Below, in pieces: positions 9,309 through 20,302 of a stretch of DNA of 64,000 nt. The stretch spans positions 62,001 to 126,000 of the forward strand of contig NZ_JAIMIA010000003.1 in the NCBI RefSeq assembly GCF_019966495.1, written 5' to 3'. Below the pieces are notes generated by a model. That model searched no databases and was not told the origin of the DNA. It was given only the letters and a program-made list of their open reading frames with translations. Every line of letters begins with the position of its first letter. The stretch's first letter is position 1. Position numbers and translations under genes: made by a program. The stretch comes from Tateyamaria pelophila (lineage in GTDB: Bacteria; Pseudomonadota; Alphaproteobacteria; Rhodobacterales; Rhodobacteraceae).

Positions 9309-10553
9309 TTAGCCCAATTGGACCAAGGCGTGCCGTTTCTTGCCAGCCGAGAGCTTTATGGGTGAGCCGAGCGCGCCTGCGTCGATCATCAGGCCCGCAT
9401 TGGTCAGGGGCGCGTCGTCCATCCTGGCACCACCTTCTGAAATCAGCCGCTTGGCCTCTTTTCCGGATCCGGCGAGGCCGGATTTGACGATCAGTTGCAC
9501 GATGCTGATCCCATCACCGATGTCGGCGGTCGAGAGCGTCAATGTCGGCAGGTCATCGCCCACGCCGCCCTTTTCGAATACCTCACGCGCGGTATCGGCC
9601 GCGGCCGCTGCGGCCTCGGCCCCGTGCAGCAGAGCCGTGACTTCGGTGGCAAGGCGCACCTTGGCCTCATTGATTTCCGACCCTTCAAGGGCCCCGAGAC
9701 GGTCGCATTCGTCCAGCGGAAGCTCGGTGTAGAGATTCAGGAAACGGCCTACATCCGCGTCCGTCGTGTTGCGCCAGAACTGCCAGAATTCGTAGGGCGA
9801 CAGCATGTCCGCGTTGAGCCAGATCGCGCCTGCCTGCGATTTGCCCATCTTCTTGCCATCCGATGTGGTCAACAGGGGCGATGTGAGGCCGTAAACCTCA
9901 CCTTCGATCACGCGCCGGGTCAGGTCGATCCCGTTGACGATATTGCCCCATTGATCCGACCCGCCAAGTTGCAGGATACAGCCGTAACGGCGGTGAAGTT
10001 CCATGAAATCATAGGCTTGCAGGATCATGTAATTGAATTCGAGGAAAGACAACGACTGTTCGCGGTCGAGCCGGGACTTGACGGACTCAAAGCTCAGCAT
10101 CCGGTTGATCGAAAAATGCCGACCGATGTCCCGCAGGAAATCGAGGTAGTTCAGGTTGTCCAACCACTCGGCATTGTTGATCATCATCGCCTTGTCGTCG
10201 CCGTAGTCGATATAGGCCGAAAACACTTTTTTGATGCCAGCGATATTGGCGTCGATCTGTTCGGGGCCAAGCAGGGGGCGTTCATCGGCACGAAACGAAG
10301 GATCGCCCACCTTGGTGGTGCCGCCGCCCATCAGCGTGATGGGTCGATGCCCGGTTTTCTGGAACCAGCGCAGCATCATGATCTGGATGAGCGAGCCCAC
10401 ATGCAACGACTCCGCCGTCGCATCAAAACCGATATAGGCCGACTGCACACCGCTCAGCAGCGCTTCGTCCAGCGATTGCAGATCGGTGCAATCGGCAAGG
10501 AACCCGCGGCTCTGCATGACGTGCAGGAAATCGGATCTGGGTGTGTAGGTCAT
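9309..10553 (-). CDS. tyrS: tyrosyl-tRNA synthetase
   Basis: A class I aminoacyl-tRNA synthetase of 414 aa. The HIGH-type motif is HVGS at residues 51-54 and the KMSKS-type motif is KMGKS at 235-239. The anticodon-binding region and a C-terminal S4-like RNA-binding domain (from about 350) complete the bacterial TyrRS layout. I use the ATG at 10553; the frame continues upstream to 10730 but that part is antisense to anmK. It is divergent from anmK, with 64 bases between start codons for both promoters. Confidence 0.97.
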   Translation of the reverse strand: MTYTPRSDFLHVMQSRGFLADCTDLQSLDEALLSGVQSAYIGFDATAESLHVGSLIQIMMLRWFQKTGHRPITLMGGGTTKVGDPSFRADERPLLGPEQIDANIAGIKKVFSAYIDYGDDKAMMINNAEWLDNLNYLDFLRDIGRHFSINRMLSFESVKSRLDREQSLSFLEFNYMILQAYDFMELHRRYGCILQLGGSDQWGNIVNGIDLTRRVIEGEVYGLTSPLLTTSDGKKMGKSQAGAIWLNADMLSPYEFWQFWRNTTDADVGRFLNLYTELPLDECDRLGALEGSEINEAKVRLATEVTALLHGAEAAAAAADTAREVFEKGGVGDDLPTLTLSTADIGDGISIVQLIVKSGLAGSGKEAKRLISEGGARMDDAPLTNAGLMIDAGALGSPIKLSAGKKRHALVQLG

Positions 10554-10617
10554 TGTGCTTGTCCTTGGAACGGCTCCGGCGCAGTCTATACGGGGGCAAG
10601 AGGCAAAGGAAAAGGCC

Positions 10618-11742
10618 ATGGATAAGGTCAAACAGAAAGGTGTGGTGATCCGGGCGCTGGGGGCGATGTCGGGCACGTCGCTCGATGGCGTGGATGCGGC
10701 CGTGCTGGAGACGGACGGGGTGCGGATCAAGGGCTTTGGCCCGAGCGAGTATATGTCCTACACCGCCGAGCAGCGCGGCGTCCTGCATGCGGCCCTCGGG
10801 CATTGGCATGGCGCGACGCTGGCGCCCGCGACGGATGTGGTGATGGAGGCGCATCGCGCCTTGTTAGGGGCATTTGCACAGGTTGATCTGATCGGTTTTC
10901 ACGGCCAGACCGTCGCCCATGCGCCGCGCGCGCAAGGCACGTTGCAACTGGGCGATGGCGCAGCGTTATCGGACAGTTTCGGCGTTCCGGTGGTGTGGGA
11001 TTTCCGGTCGGCGGATATCGAAATGGGCGGCGAGGGTGCGCCGCTGGCTCCGTTTTTTCACTTTGCCTGCGCCAAGTGGATCGGTGCCGAGGGACCCATC
11101 GCCTTTCTGAACCTCGGAGGCGTGGGCAATATCACCTGGGTCGATCCGTCCTTTGACAGGCCCGAGGACCATGGCGCGCTTCTGGCCTTTGACACCGGGC
11201 CCGCCAATGCGCCGATCAACGATCTGGTGCAGGCCCGGCGTGGCGTGCCCTATGATGCAGGAGGTGAGATCGCGGCAAAGGGTACGGTCGAGACGGGGGC
11301 ACTGGAGCTGTTTCTCGCCGAGCCATTCTTTGCACGCCTGCCGCCCAAGTCACTGGATCGAAATGACTTTGCCGAAATGGTCGCACTTGTCCGGGAACTG
11401 GGAGATGCCGATGCCACTGCGACCCTGACGGCGATGTGCGCCGCAGGTGTGGCTGAAGCAATGCAGCATTGTCCACGTCCGCCGTCGCGGGTTCTCGTCA
11501 CGGGGGGCGGGCGGCACAATCCGGTGCTTATGAAGATGCTGGAGGTTTCGCTGGAGTGCCCTGTGGCCCCGGTGGAGGCCGTGGGCCTCGACGGGGATAT
11601 GCTGGAAGCGCAGGCCTTTGCCTATCTTGCGGTGCGTGTGGCGCGTGGATTGCCCACCTCCTGCCCCGGCACCACAGGTGTCAGGGCTGCGGTGGCGGGC
11701 GGGACGCTGAGCGTTCCAGCCCCTGCACATAGTCCGACGTAA
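10618..11742 (+). CDS. anmK: anhydro-N-acetylmuramic acid kinase
   Basis: AnmK (374 aa) phosphorylates and hydrolyses 1,6-anhydro-MurNAc to MurNAc-6-phosphate in peptidoglycan recycling. The ATP-binding motif [12 protein letters not shown] lies at residues 15-26, with further ASKHA-fold elements ([28 protein letters not shown]). The ATG at 10618 follows a purine-rich stretch (AAAGGAAAAGG), and 21 extra in-frame codons upstream lack a binding site. Its 3' end overlaps the convergent desaturase gene by 62 bases, so the two messages are antisense there. Confidence 0.95.
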   Translation: MDKVKQKGVVIRALGAMSGTSLDGVDAAVLETDGVRIKGFGPSEYMSYTAEQRGVLHAALGHWHGATLAPATDVVMEAHRALLGAFAQVDLIGFHGQTVAHAPRAQGTLQLGDGAALSDSFGVPVVWDFRSADIEMGGEGAPLAPFFHFACAKWIGAEGPIAFLNLGGVGNITWVDPSFDRPEDHGALLAFDTGPANAPINDLVQARRGVPYDAGGEIAAKGTVETGALELFLAEPFFARLPPKSLDRNDFAEMVALVRELGDADATATLTAMCAAGVAEAMQHCPRPPSRVLVTGGGRHNPVLMKMLEVSLECPVAPVEAVGLDGDMLEAQAFAYLAVRVARGLPTSCPGTTGVRAAVAGGTLSVPAPAHSPT

Positions 11743-12598
11743 ATGCGCCATAGCCGTTTGAAACGGATTTGAGATGCGGTTTCAGGTGCTTGTGTAACGC
11801 GGGCAGCTGGTGAAACGGGACGGCTGGAAAGCTGTGATGTTCTGCATGATAGGGCATGTTCCAGGCCAGCCAGCGCACCAGGCGCACGGTGCGGGTGGTG
11901 CGCGTGTTTTCCAGCATGTCGGCGACGGGCGGGCAGTGGCCATGCTCTGCCAGCAGGTAAAGGCGCAGTACCGGTTGGGCAAGCAGAACAGGCACCAGCC
12001 AAAGCCAGAGCACCAGCGGCGACCAAAGCAGCGACAGCGCCGCAAGCGCATAGACGGCCAGCAATATCCGCGCCTCACGCCGCATCGCCGCATGTTTGCG
12101 CGGTGGCAAATAGGGAGCCTCGATCGTTCCGAAAGCGTTGCGCCAAAGGGTCCGGGCATTGCCCGACCAATAGCCCCAGCCGGTCAGATAGCGCAGATAG
12201 GCAGCCCAGGTCGTCGGCCGTCCGCCGCCTGCCAATTCGGGATCATTGTCCGGATCATTGGTGTGGCGGTGATGCGCGAGATGGAAATATCGAAACCAGG
12301 TAAAGGGCAGCAGGATCAACGGGGCAACTGCGTGGCCAACCCAATCGTTCAACTCTTTGCGGGCAAATGGCGTCACGTGGGTGCATTCATGGCTGAGTGT
12401 GAACAGGAAGACGATCAAAATGCCGTGCGGCAGCAGCGCCAGACCCCAGAGCGGGCCTTGCAGGGCAATATAGGTTCCGGTCACAGCGATAGCGCCAAGG
12501 TGACCACCCAGATGCACCAGACCCGCGCGCGTGTTCGTTTGCGTCAAGGCGGCCCTTTGCGACGCACTCAAAGCAGAGAGGGCCTCCAGATGGGTCAT
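11681..12598 (-). CDS. membrane fatty acid desaturase family protein
   Basis: This 305-residue integral membrane protein carries the three histidine clusters of membrane di-iron desaturases and hydroxylases: HECTH (70-74), HLAHHRH (106-112) and HAEHH (251-255). Hydrophobic segments lie at about 35-70, 88-103 and 170-200. It should use oxygen and an electron donor to modify an acyl or isoprenoid chain; the substrate cannot be read from the sequence. The ATG overlaps the stop of the upstream cupin gene by four bases. The last 62 bases overlap anmK on the other strand. Confidence 0.85.
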   Translation of the reverse strand: MTHLEALSALSASQRAALTQTNTRAGLVHLGGHLGAIAVTGTYIALQGPLWGLALLPHGILIVFLFTLSHECTHVTPFARKELNDWVGHAVAPLILLPFTWFRYFHLAHHRHTNDPDNDPELAGGGRPTTWAAYLRYLTGWGYWSGNARTLWRNAFGTIEAPYLPPRKHAAMRREARILLAVYALAALSLLWSPLVLWLWLVPVLLAQPVLRLYLLAEHGHCPPVADMLENTRTTRTVRLVRWLAWNMPYHAEHHSFPAVPFHQLPALHKHLKPHLKSVSNGYGAFTSDYVQGLERSASRPPPQP

Positions 12599-13011
12599 CT
12601 CGGGATGTCGAAACCGGGTGGGGCGAGGGTAAAGCCGTCGAACTGGAAACCGGGAGAGACGGTGCAACTGACCAAGGTCCAGTCGCCGGTGCTGCGGGCC
12701 GCCTGCCAATGCCCGTCCGGAACGATCAGTTGCGGCGCACCGGCGTCAAGATCGGGTGTCAGAAGGTGATCTGTCGCGGGGCCCTTCTCATCCGGACTGA
12801 TCGAGAGGATCAACGGGTCGCCTGCGTGAAACAGCCAGATTTCGGTCGCGTCAACTTTGTGCCAGTGGCTGGATTCGCCCTTGGAAAGCAGGAAATAGAT
12901 GCAGGTACCCGTAGGGCGTCCGGAATTTTTGGCGACCCAGGTCTGGCGATAATGGCCGCCTTCTGGATGCGGGGTCAGCTCGAGCCGGGTGATGATCTCT
13001 TGTGCGTTCAT
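12595..13011 (-). CDS. cupin protein, DUF985 family
   Basis: A 138-residue single-domain cupin. It opens with LTPHPEGGHYRQTW and has HWHKVDATEIWLFHAGDP, matching the cupin_5/DUF985 family (YML079-like beta barrel). Function of the family is unsettled; nothing in the sequence identifies a ligand. It is translationally coupled to the downstream desaturase (ATGA), so the two are probably made together. Confidence 0.85.
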   Translation of the reverse strand: MNAQEIITRLELTPHPEGGHYRQTWVAKNSGRPTGTCIYFLLSKGESSHWHKVDATEIWLFHAGDPLILSISPDEKGPATDHLLTPDLDAGAPQLIVPDGHWQAARSTGDWTLVSCTVSPGFQFDGFTLAPPGFDIPR

Positions 13012-13145
13012 ATGCCAAGGGTAGGGTCACGACCGCCAGAGGGCAAGCGCATGCAAGCGATCATTGTCGGCAGTGGGAAGTCTGCTGGCTCACGGCTCAG
13101 TGGTGCTCAGGCTGTTGGGGCCGCGCCGTTTGGCATCGACCATCT

Positions 13146-13655
13146 TCAAAGCGTGATGTCGTAAAACCGCAACGCATGAAGCAGATCCGGGTCGGGGTCA
13201 TAAAAAGGTGCGCAAGGTGCGAAACCCATCCGCTCATAGAGTGCAATCGCCTCGGTCAAGGGCGCAATGCTGTCGAGCACCATGCGTTTGTAGCCGTCGG
13301 CATGGGCGCGGGCCATCGCGTTGCTGATCAAAGCCTGTCCGGCCCCGGAGCCACGCGCCTGTGGGCTGACAAAGACGCGTTTGATTTCGGTCGTGGTGGC
13401 GTCGATGGGGTAGTACATCGCACATCCGACCACGGTGTCGCCGAGGGTTGCGACCACGATGTCACCCTTTGGGCGCGCATGGATACGGGGCAGGTCGCGG
13501 ATCATCGCGTCATAGGTCTCGGCGGCGTAATAGGTGCCGATGAAGGTCGGAAGATGCGGCGAACGGTCCACCAAAAGCGCGCGGTAGGCCCAGCACAGCC
13601 GCGCGATATCCTCCATATCGGCGGCTGTTGCGGCTCTGATCTGAAGATCTGCCAT
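13146..13655 (-). CDS. GNAT family N-acetyltransferase
   Basis: The 169-residue protein has the GNAT fold: IRAATAADMEDIARL at the N-terminus, the acetyl-CoA pyrophosphate loop PQARGSGAGQALI near residues 107-119, and ALYERMGF near the end. The acceptor substrate is unknown. The ATG at 13655 has AGGT six to nine bases upstream; 14 extra in-frame residues upstream look non-coding. It sits just downstream of eno on the same strand with a 56-base gap. Confidence 0.88.
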   Translation of the reverse strand: MADLQIRAATAADMEDIARLCWAYRALLVDRSPHLPTFIGTYYAAETYDAMIRDLPRIHARPKGDIVVATLGDTVVGCAMYYPIDATTTEIKRVFVSPQARGSGAGQALISNAMARAHADGYKRMVLDSIAPLTEAIALYERMGFAPCAPFYDPDPDLLHALRFYDITL

Positions 13656-13711
13656 CAGTGACCTGCACAGGGGGCCGGTGGCGCGGACGCGCGCCACCAG
13701 TGCGGTTTCGT

Positions 13712-15049
<1,338 letters not shown>

Positions 15050-15064
15050 CTAACTAAAGAGGCT

Positions 15065-15949
15065 TTAGGCCAATGCGGCCTTTTTCACACGCTGTTCGCG
15101 CCAAAGCGTGAACAGACCCGACGCGATAATGATGGTGGCACCGATCAACGTCATTGCATCAGGGCTTTCAGAAAAGAAGACCACGCCGATCAGCAGCGCA
15201 AAAACCATCCGGCTGTAGCGGAACGGCGTGACAAAGCTGATTTCACCGATGCGCATCGCCACGGTGATCGCAAAATAGCTGATCGCACCAAACAGAACAC
15301 CGGCGCCGAGCAAGCCCCACTGGTGCAGCGTCGGAGCGATCAGAGCATCGCCGCTGACGGCCATGAGGATGGCGGCGGCGGGCATCAGCGAGAAGAAGGC
15401 CAGCATGCTCAATTGCAAGGAACTGACCGAAGCCCTGACCCGCCGTGTCGCCAGATCGCGCAACGCCATGCCGAGCACGCCGACCACCGCATAAAGCGAC
15501 AGCCAGTTGAAATCACCTGTGCCGGGCCGGATGATCATCAGCACTCCGGCAAAGCCCACGGCGATCGCAGCCCAACGCCGCCAGCCGACAGGTTCGCCCA
15601 GAAACAGGGCCGCGCCCAAGGTCACAAGCAAAGGCCCGGCTTGCAGGATCGCGGCGGCGGTTGAGAGCGGGATCAGCGACAGGGCGGTGACAAAGCCCAC
15701 CGTGCCGATCAGTTCCGCGGAATTTCGGGCAAGCACGGCAGGGGCCAGAAACGCCCGCGTCCACAGCGATTGCCTCTGCGCGCGGCAGATCAGCGCGAAC
15801 ACGATACCACCGCCCAGCCCAAACATGCCGATGATCTGCCCCACGGGCAACGCCCCGGCCAGCAGCTTGATCAGCGCGTCCTCAATGGCAAAGCCCAGCA
15901 TGGCGATGACCATGATTGCCGCGCCGCGCAAGTTATCCAAGTTCTGCAC
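15065..15949 (-). CDS. EamA/DMT family transporter
   Basis: A 294-residue protein with about ten hydrophobic helices arranged as two EamA repeats, the drug/metabolite transporter layout. It is probably an inner-membrane exporter of small metabolites; the substrate is unknown. It starts with GTG directly after the stop of the NYN gene (no intergenic base), so it is in one unit with the NYN and fur genes upstream. The C-terminal tail is basic. Confidence 0.87.
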   Translation of the reverse strand: MQNLDNLRGAAIMVIAMLGFAIEDALIKLLAGALPVGQIIGMFGLGGGIVFALICRAQRQSLWTRAFLAPAVLARNSAELIGTVGFVTALSLIPLSTAAAILQAGPLLVTLGAALFLGEPVGWRRWAAIAVGFAGVLMIIRPGTGDFNWLSLYAVVGVLGMALRDLATRRVRASVSSLQLSMLAFFSLMPAAAILMAVSGDALIAPTLHQWGLLGAGVLFGAISYFAITVAMRIGEISFVTPFRYSRMVFALLIGVVFFSESPDAMTLIGATIIIASGLFTLWREQRVKKAALA

Positions 15950-16684
15950 TTAGCCGGTCAGCCGCATCATCAGCTGGTTGCCCTGTTTGCGCGTCTCGAC
16001 CCCCTTGAGCGCATTGACCAGTGCCGACAGTTTGGTGTGCCCGTAGGTCCGGGTGTCAAAGTCGGGATGGGCGTTCTGGATGGCCTGACCGATCTGTCCC
16101 AGCGCGTACCATTCATCCTCCTGATCAATCTTGTCTATCGCGGATTTGATCAGGGGCAGGGCGGATTTGGCGGCCGCGAGCGATTGCGGCCCGCTTGCAT
16201 CATTCACCAGGTTTTCGATCAGGATGAAGCGGTTGCAGACGTTGCGCAGCGCTTCGGGGGCCTTGGCCTCGCCGATGCCGATGACGGTCAACCCGTCCTC
16301 TCGCATGCGGTTGGCCAGTGCCGTGAAGTCGCTGTCGGAGGAGACGATGACAAAGCCGTCAAAGCGCCGCCCATGCAGGATGTCCATCGCGTCGATCACA
16401 AGGCCGATATCGCTGGCATTCTTGCCGGTCGTGTTCGAGGTGTCCTGATGCGCCACGAGCCCGAGTTGCAGGATGCGGTCCGACCAGGCCTTGAGCCTGC
16501 CCGATGTCCAGTCGCCGTACACCCGGCGCAAGGCGGGCTCTCCGATGGCAGTGACCTCGCGCAGGATCGCATCGGCGAATTTGGCGGGGACGTTGTCTGC
16601 ATCGATCAGGACGGCGAGCAGGGGGCGGTCACGTTCGGCCACGGGGGGCTCCTTTGATTCCATATGCATAGAGTTTCGGGCCAT
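15950..16684 (-). CDS. NYN-domain (LabA/DUF88 type) putative RNase with OST-HTH domain
   Basis: This 244-residue protein has an N-terminal NYN/PIN-like nuclease domain: VLIDADNVP near residues 25-33, KNASDIGLVIDAMD near 88-101 and VIVSSDSDF at 112-120 supply the acidic metal-binding residues. The C-terminal part (about 170-240) looks like an OST-HTH/LOTUS RNA-binding domain, a common partner. It probably cuts or binds RNA; the target is unknown. The ATG overlaps the fur stop (TAATG). Internal ATGs at codons 6 and 8 have no better ribosome site. Confidence 0.85.
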   Translation of the reverse strand: MARNSMHMESKEPPVAERDRPLLAVLIDADNVPAKFADAILREVTAIGEPALRRVYGDWTSGRLKAWSDRILQLGLVAHQDTSNTTGKNASDIGLVIDAMDILHGRRFDGFVIVSSDSDFTALANRMREDGLTVIGIGEAKAPEALRNVCNRFILIENLVNDASGPQSLAAAKSALPLIKSAIDKIDQEDEWYALGQIGQAIQNAHPDFDTRTYGHTKLSALVNALKGVETRKQGNQLMMRLTG

Positions 16685-17103
16685 TAGCGTTTGCGCGGCA
16701 CGCCGTAAAGCTCCAGCCGGTGCCCGCGCAACTCATAGCCAAGCTTTTCGGCGATCTTGTCCTGCAAGGCTTCGATCTCTTCATCCACGAACTCGATCAC
16801 CTCGCCTGAATTCAGGTCGATCAGGTGATCGTGGTGTTCTCGCTCGGCATCCTCATAGCGTGCGCGCCCGTCGCCGAACTCCAGCTTGTCCAGAATACCC
16901 GCCTCTTCGAACAGCTTGACGGTGCGGTACACGGTGGCAATCGAAATGCGCGGATCCACAGCGCTGGCCCGGTTGTACAGCTCTTCGACATCCGGATGGT
17001 CTGCGGAGTCTTCGAGGACCTGTGCAATAACCCGACGCGGGTGGGTCATACGCAGGTCATTGGCCTCGCACCGGTCTGTGATTGTGTGTCGCTTGTCAGT
17101 CAT
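16684..17103 (-). CDS. Fur family metal-responsive regulator (Fur/Mur type)
   Basis: A 139-residue DNA-binding repressor. The winged helix includes ATVYRTVKLFEEAGIL (residues 56-71), followed by the metal-binding cluster EREHHDHLIDLNSGEVIEF (88-105). The only cysteine is C12, so the CxxC structural zinc site of E. coli Fur is absent. That is typical of the alphaproteobacterial clade in which the protein acts as a manganese regulator (Mur), whereas Irr or RirA handles iron. Mn versus Fe response cannot be settled from the sequence. It is divergent from the DEAD-box helicase and heads the fur-NYN-EamA unit. Confidence 0.9.
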   Translation of the reverse strand: MTDKRHTITDRCEANDLRMTHPRRVIAQVLEDSADHPDVEELYNRASAVDPRISIATVYRTVKLFEEAGILDKLEFGDGRARYEDAEREHHDHLIDLNSGEVIEFVDEEIEALQDKIAEKLGYELRGHRLELYGVPRKR

Positions 17104-17178
17104 GTTCTCGGTTTAGCGAAGGTTTGCGCGCGCGGCAATTGCGGTTGACGCCATGCCATGATGGGTGCACTGGAAACC

Positions 17179-18468
17179 ATGAGCGATTTTGACATGATGA
17201 ACCTGCCTGAGGCGCTGACCAAGCGCATCGCAGAAATGGGTCTGACGGATCCAACCCCGATTCAGGCGCAAGCCATTCCGCACGCGCTGAACGGGCGCGA
17301 CGTGATGGGCCTTGCGCAGACCGGCACCGGCAAGACGGCCGCCTTTGGTATCCCGCTGATTGCGCGCCTGATGGAAGAGGGCGGACGCGCGGCCCCCAAG
17401 ACGGCGCGCGGCTTGATCCTCGCCCCGACCCGCGAACTTGCGGGCCAGATCGCGACAGTGCTGCGCGCGATGACGGAGATGAAGGTGCAGATTGTTGTGG
17501 GCGGCGTTTCGATCAACCCGCAAATCCAGCGTCTGTCCAAGGGCGTCGATATTCTGGTGGCCACGCCCGGTCGCTTGCTGGATCTTGTGGATCGTCGGGC
17601 CGTGCGGCTGGACCAGACGAATTTCCTGGTGCTGGACGAGGCGGACCAGATGCTCGATCTGGGCTTTGTGCATGACCTGCGCAAGATCGCCAAGATGATG
17701 GGCGACGATCGCCAGACCATGCTGTTTTCGGCCACGATGCCAAAACAGATGGCCGAGATTGCGGCCAGCTACTTGCATGAACCGCTGCGGATCGAGGTGT
17801 CGCCGCCGGGCAAGGCCGCGGACAAGGTCACGCAAGAGGTGCATTTTATCGCCAAGGCGGAAAAGACGGCGCTTCTGATCGAGTTGATTGCCAAGCACCG
17901 CGAGGAACGTGCGCTGGTCTTTACCCGGACAAAACACGGGGCGGACAAGCTGACCAAGGCGCTGGATCGTGCGGGATACAAGGTGGTCGCGATCCACGGC
18001 AACAAACGGCAGGGTCAGCGCGATCGTGCTCTGGCCGCGTTCAAGGCGCGCGAAGTGCTGGTGCTGGTGGCCACCGACGTAGCGGCGCGCGGGCTCGATA
18101 TTCCCGACGTCAAACACGTCTATAACTACGAGTTGCCCAACGTGCCCGAGGCCTATGTGCACCGGATCGGACGGACCGCGCGAGCCGGCAAGGAAGGGGC
18201 CGCCATTGCTTTTTGCGCCCCGGACGAAATTGCGCATCTCAAGGACATTCAGAAGATCATGAAAATCCGCATTCCCGTAGCCTCGGGCCGTGCATGGGAA
18301 GAGGTACCGGACCCCAAGGCAAAGCCAGCGGGCGGTCGGGGCCGGGGGCGCGGAAAACCGGGCGGTGGACGCCCCGGTGGCGGGCCGGGTGGGGCTCCGG
18401 GCGGGGCCAAACCGTCGAACAACCGGCGGCGCAAACCCAAGCCAAGGGGGCCAGCCACAACTGGCTGA
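17179..18468 (+). CDS. DEAD-box ATP-dependent RNA helicase, RhlE-like
   Basis: The 429-residue helicase has the full motif set: Q motif (PTPIQ), motif I AQTGTGKT (46-53), PTRELAGQ, DEAD, SAT and the C-terminal HRIGRTARAG. After about residue 375 comes a low-complexity basic tail rich in Gly, Arg and Pro, typical of RNA-binding extensions. It probably remodels ribosomal or mRNA structures, perhaps in the cold. I prefer the ATG at 17179, which gives the usual MSDF start; an ATG at 17158 would add seven residues. Confidence 0.94.
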   Translation: MSDFDMMNLPEALTKRIAEMGLTDPTPIQAQAIPHALNGRDVMGLAQTGTGKTAAFGIPLIARLMEEGGRAAPKTARGLILAPTRELAGQIATVLRAMTEMKVQIVVGGVSINPQIQRLSKGVDILVATPGRLLDLVDRRAVRLDQTNFLVLDEADQMLDLGFVHDLRKIAKMMGDDRQTMLFSATMPKQMAEIAASYLHEPLRIEVSPPGKAADKVTQEVHFIAKAEKTALLIELIAKHREERALVFTRTKHGADKLTKALDRAGYKVVAIHGNKRQGQRDRALAAFKAREVLVLVATDVAARGLDIPDVKHVYNYELPNVPEAYVHRIGRTARAGKEGAAIAFCAPDEIAHLKDIQKIMKIRIPVASGRAWEEVPDPKAKPAGGRGRGRGKPGGGRPGGGPGGAPGGAKPSNNRRRKPKPRGPATTG

Positions 18469-18503
18469 CCCGTTCGTCGCTCGACAGCACACAGGATCCG
18501 TAC

Positions 18504-19307
18504 TTAGACGTAGAGCGACGGCACGCCCAGTTGGGCATGAATGTCATTGACCTGTTTGGCTTCCAGACCAAGACCCTTGGCCAGGCTGTGCAAGTACTGC
18601 GCCTCAGATTGGCTATCGAGGTCAATCCCGAGCAGTGACACGGCATAGACCTGCGGCCCCATGCCCGGCGGTACCTGCGCCACCAGTGCGTCCACGTCGA
18701 CGGGTTTGCTCATTTCGGTGCGCACAAAGGCGGCTTCTTCGGTGTCGACGTTACCGCCCAGCTGATCCACGAGGTGTTTTTGTTCGGCATCGTCCAGCGT
18801 GCCATCGGACTTGGCCGCTTGTATCATCGCGCGCAGCATCAAGGCGGCTGCGGCCTCCTGATCCGGGGTGGGTTCGATCTCTGGTTCTGGGGTCTGATCA
18901 AAGGCGGAATTCAGGACCTGTCCGAAATCGGCCCCGTTCTCTGCGGGGCGTTGCGCCGTCGCAGCCCCCAGACCGCCCAAGAGTCCGCCAAGCCCTGATG
19001 ACCCGGCCAATCCGCCCAGCATATCCTGCAATCCGCCGGGCGCCGCCCCACCGGGTCCGCCCAGACTATCGAGCAACCCGCCCAAGCCCCCAAGACCACC
19101 CTTGCCGCCCATCAGTCCGCCAAGCGCATCCTGCAATCCCGCAGCCGAAGCGCCGGAGCCTTGCAGCGATCCGGCCAGCCCCCCGAGCAATCCGCCCAGG
19201 CTGCCTTCACTTGCCGTTCCGCCCTTGCGATTGTTCATGACGGCGCTGGCACCCTTGGCCACTGCCACGCCGATGGCCACTTTGGCCAATGTCTTCATCA
19301 AGCTCAT
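18504..19307 (-). CDS. DUF533 family protein with TerB-like domain
   Basis: A 267-residue protein with three parts. An N-terminal helix (KTLAKVAIGVAVAKGAS) may anchor it in the membrane. A very Gly- and Leu-rich low-complexity centre (about 30-125) has GGLGGLL-type repeats. The C-terminal helical domain (about 155-265) has the acidic pattern of the TerB/DUF533 fold, as in YebE. No function is established. It is divergent from the EamA gene at 19397 and converges on the helicase. Confidence 0.82.
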   Translation of the reverse strand: MSLMKTLAKVAIGVAVAKGASAVMNNRKGGTASEGSLGGLLGGLAGSLQGSGASAAGLQDALGGLMGGKGGLGGLGGLLDSLGGPGGAAPGGLQDMLGGLAGSSGLGGLLGGLGAATAQRPAENGADFGQVLNSAFDQTPEPEIEPTPDQEAAAALMLRAMIQAAKSDGTLDDAEQKHLVDQLGGNVDTEEAAFVRTEMSKPVDVDALVAQVPPGMGPQVYAVSLLGIDLDSQSEAQYLHSLAKGLGLEAKQVNDIHAQLGVPSLYV

Positions 19308-19396
19308 GGTTCACTTCCTTCTTCGTAGAATCGTCTGGTTTCAGGATTGCATGAAACCGGACGATCAAGATGCAGAAACGCGGGTGGTGATTGACA

Positions 19397-20302
19397 ATGC
19401 AGTCCGACACCTCGCAAGTGGCTGCTATGGAACGCAAAACCCATATTGACCTGATCGGGGCTGTTGCCCTTGTTGCCGTCGCGATGAATTTTGGGCTCAA
19501 TCAGGTGGTTGTAAAAGTCTCCAATGGCGGGTTCGAACCGATTTTTCTGGCCGGTTTGAGGTCGATCGGGGGCGGCATCGTCCTGCTGCTGTGGATGTGG
19601 GCGCGGGGCATTTCGGTCAGGTTGCCGCGTGCGAGCATGGTGTCCGGGGTGATTGCGGGCCTGCTTTTTGCCAGTGAATTTGCCCTTTTGTTCACCGCCC
19701 TCGATCTGACCACCGTGTCACGGTCTTCGATCATTTTCTATTCGATGCCTGTGTGGCTTGCGCTGGCCGCTCATTTCGCTTTGCCGGGCGAGCGGTTGTC
19801 TGGCCCGCGCCTGATCGGGTTGGCGCTTGCAATGGCGGGCGTTTTTCTGGCGCTTGCCGATCGTCAGAGCGGTCAGGCCAGTTTTTGGGGCGATGCATTG
19901 TCGCTGCTCGCAGCTTTTTGCTGGGCGGGAATCGCTTTGTTGGTGCGTGTCACGCCGCTGAGCAAAGTACCGGCCGAGCAGCAGTTGCTGTGGCAGTTGA
20001 TGATCTCTGCACCGCTGCTGATCGGATTGTCGCTGTTTTACGGCCCGCTGATCCGAGATTTGCAGGTCATTCATGTTGCCGGGCTGATTTACCAGATCTT
20101 TGCCGTTGCCAGCTTTGGGTTCCTGGCGTGGTTCTGGCTGATCAAGATCTATCCCGCCTCATCTGTCGCCTCGTTCAGCTTTCTGTCGCCGGTCTTTTCC
20201 GTCCTGTTGGGATGGCTTCTTCTGGGCGAGCAGATCGCGTTGACGATCTGGCTGGCTTTGGCGCTGGTGGCGTCCGGCCTTTATCTGATCAACCGGCGTT
20301 AG
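19397..20302 (+). CDS. EamA/DMT family transporter
   Basis: A 301-residue membrane protein with about ten helices forming two EamA repeats; ILYS-type cues ([32 protein letters not shown]) mark the ends of each repeat. It is a probable metabolite exporter of unknown substrate, distinct in sequence from the transporter at 15065. I use the ATG at 19397 (GGTGGTGA upstream); a TTG six bases earlier and an ATG at 19430 are alternatives. Its stop overlaps the convergent selO stop by four bases. Confidence 0.87.
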   Translation: MQSDTSQVAAMERKTHIDLIGAVALVAVAMNFGLNQVVVKVSNGGFEPIFLAGLRSIGGGIVLLLWMWARGISVRLPRASMVSGVIAGLLFASEFALLFTALDLTTVSRSSIIFYSMPVWLALAAHFALPGERLSGPRLIGLALAMAGVFLALADRQSGQASFWGDALSLLAAFCWAGIALLVRVTPLSKVPAEQQLLWQLMISAPLLIGLSLFYGPLIRDLQVIHVAGLIYQIFAVASFGFLAWFWLIKIYPASSVASFSFLSPVFSVLLGWLLLGEQIALTIWLALALVASGLYLINRR

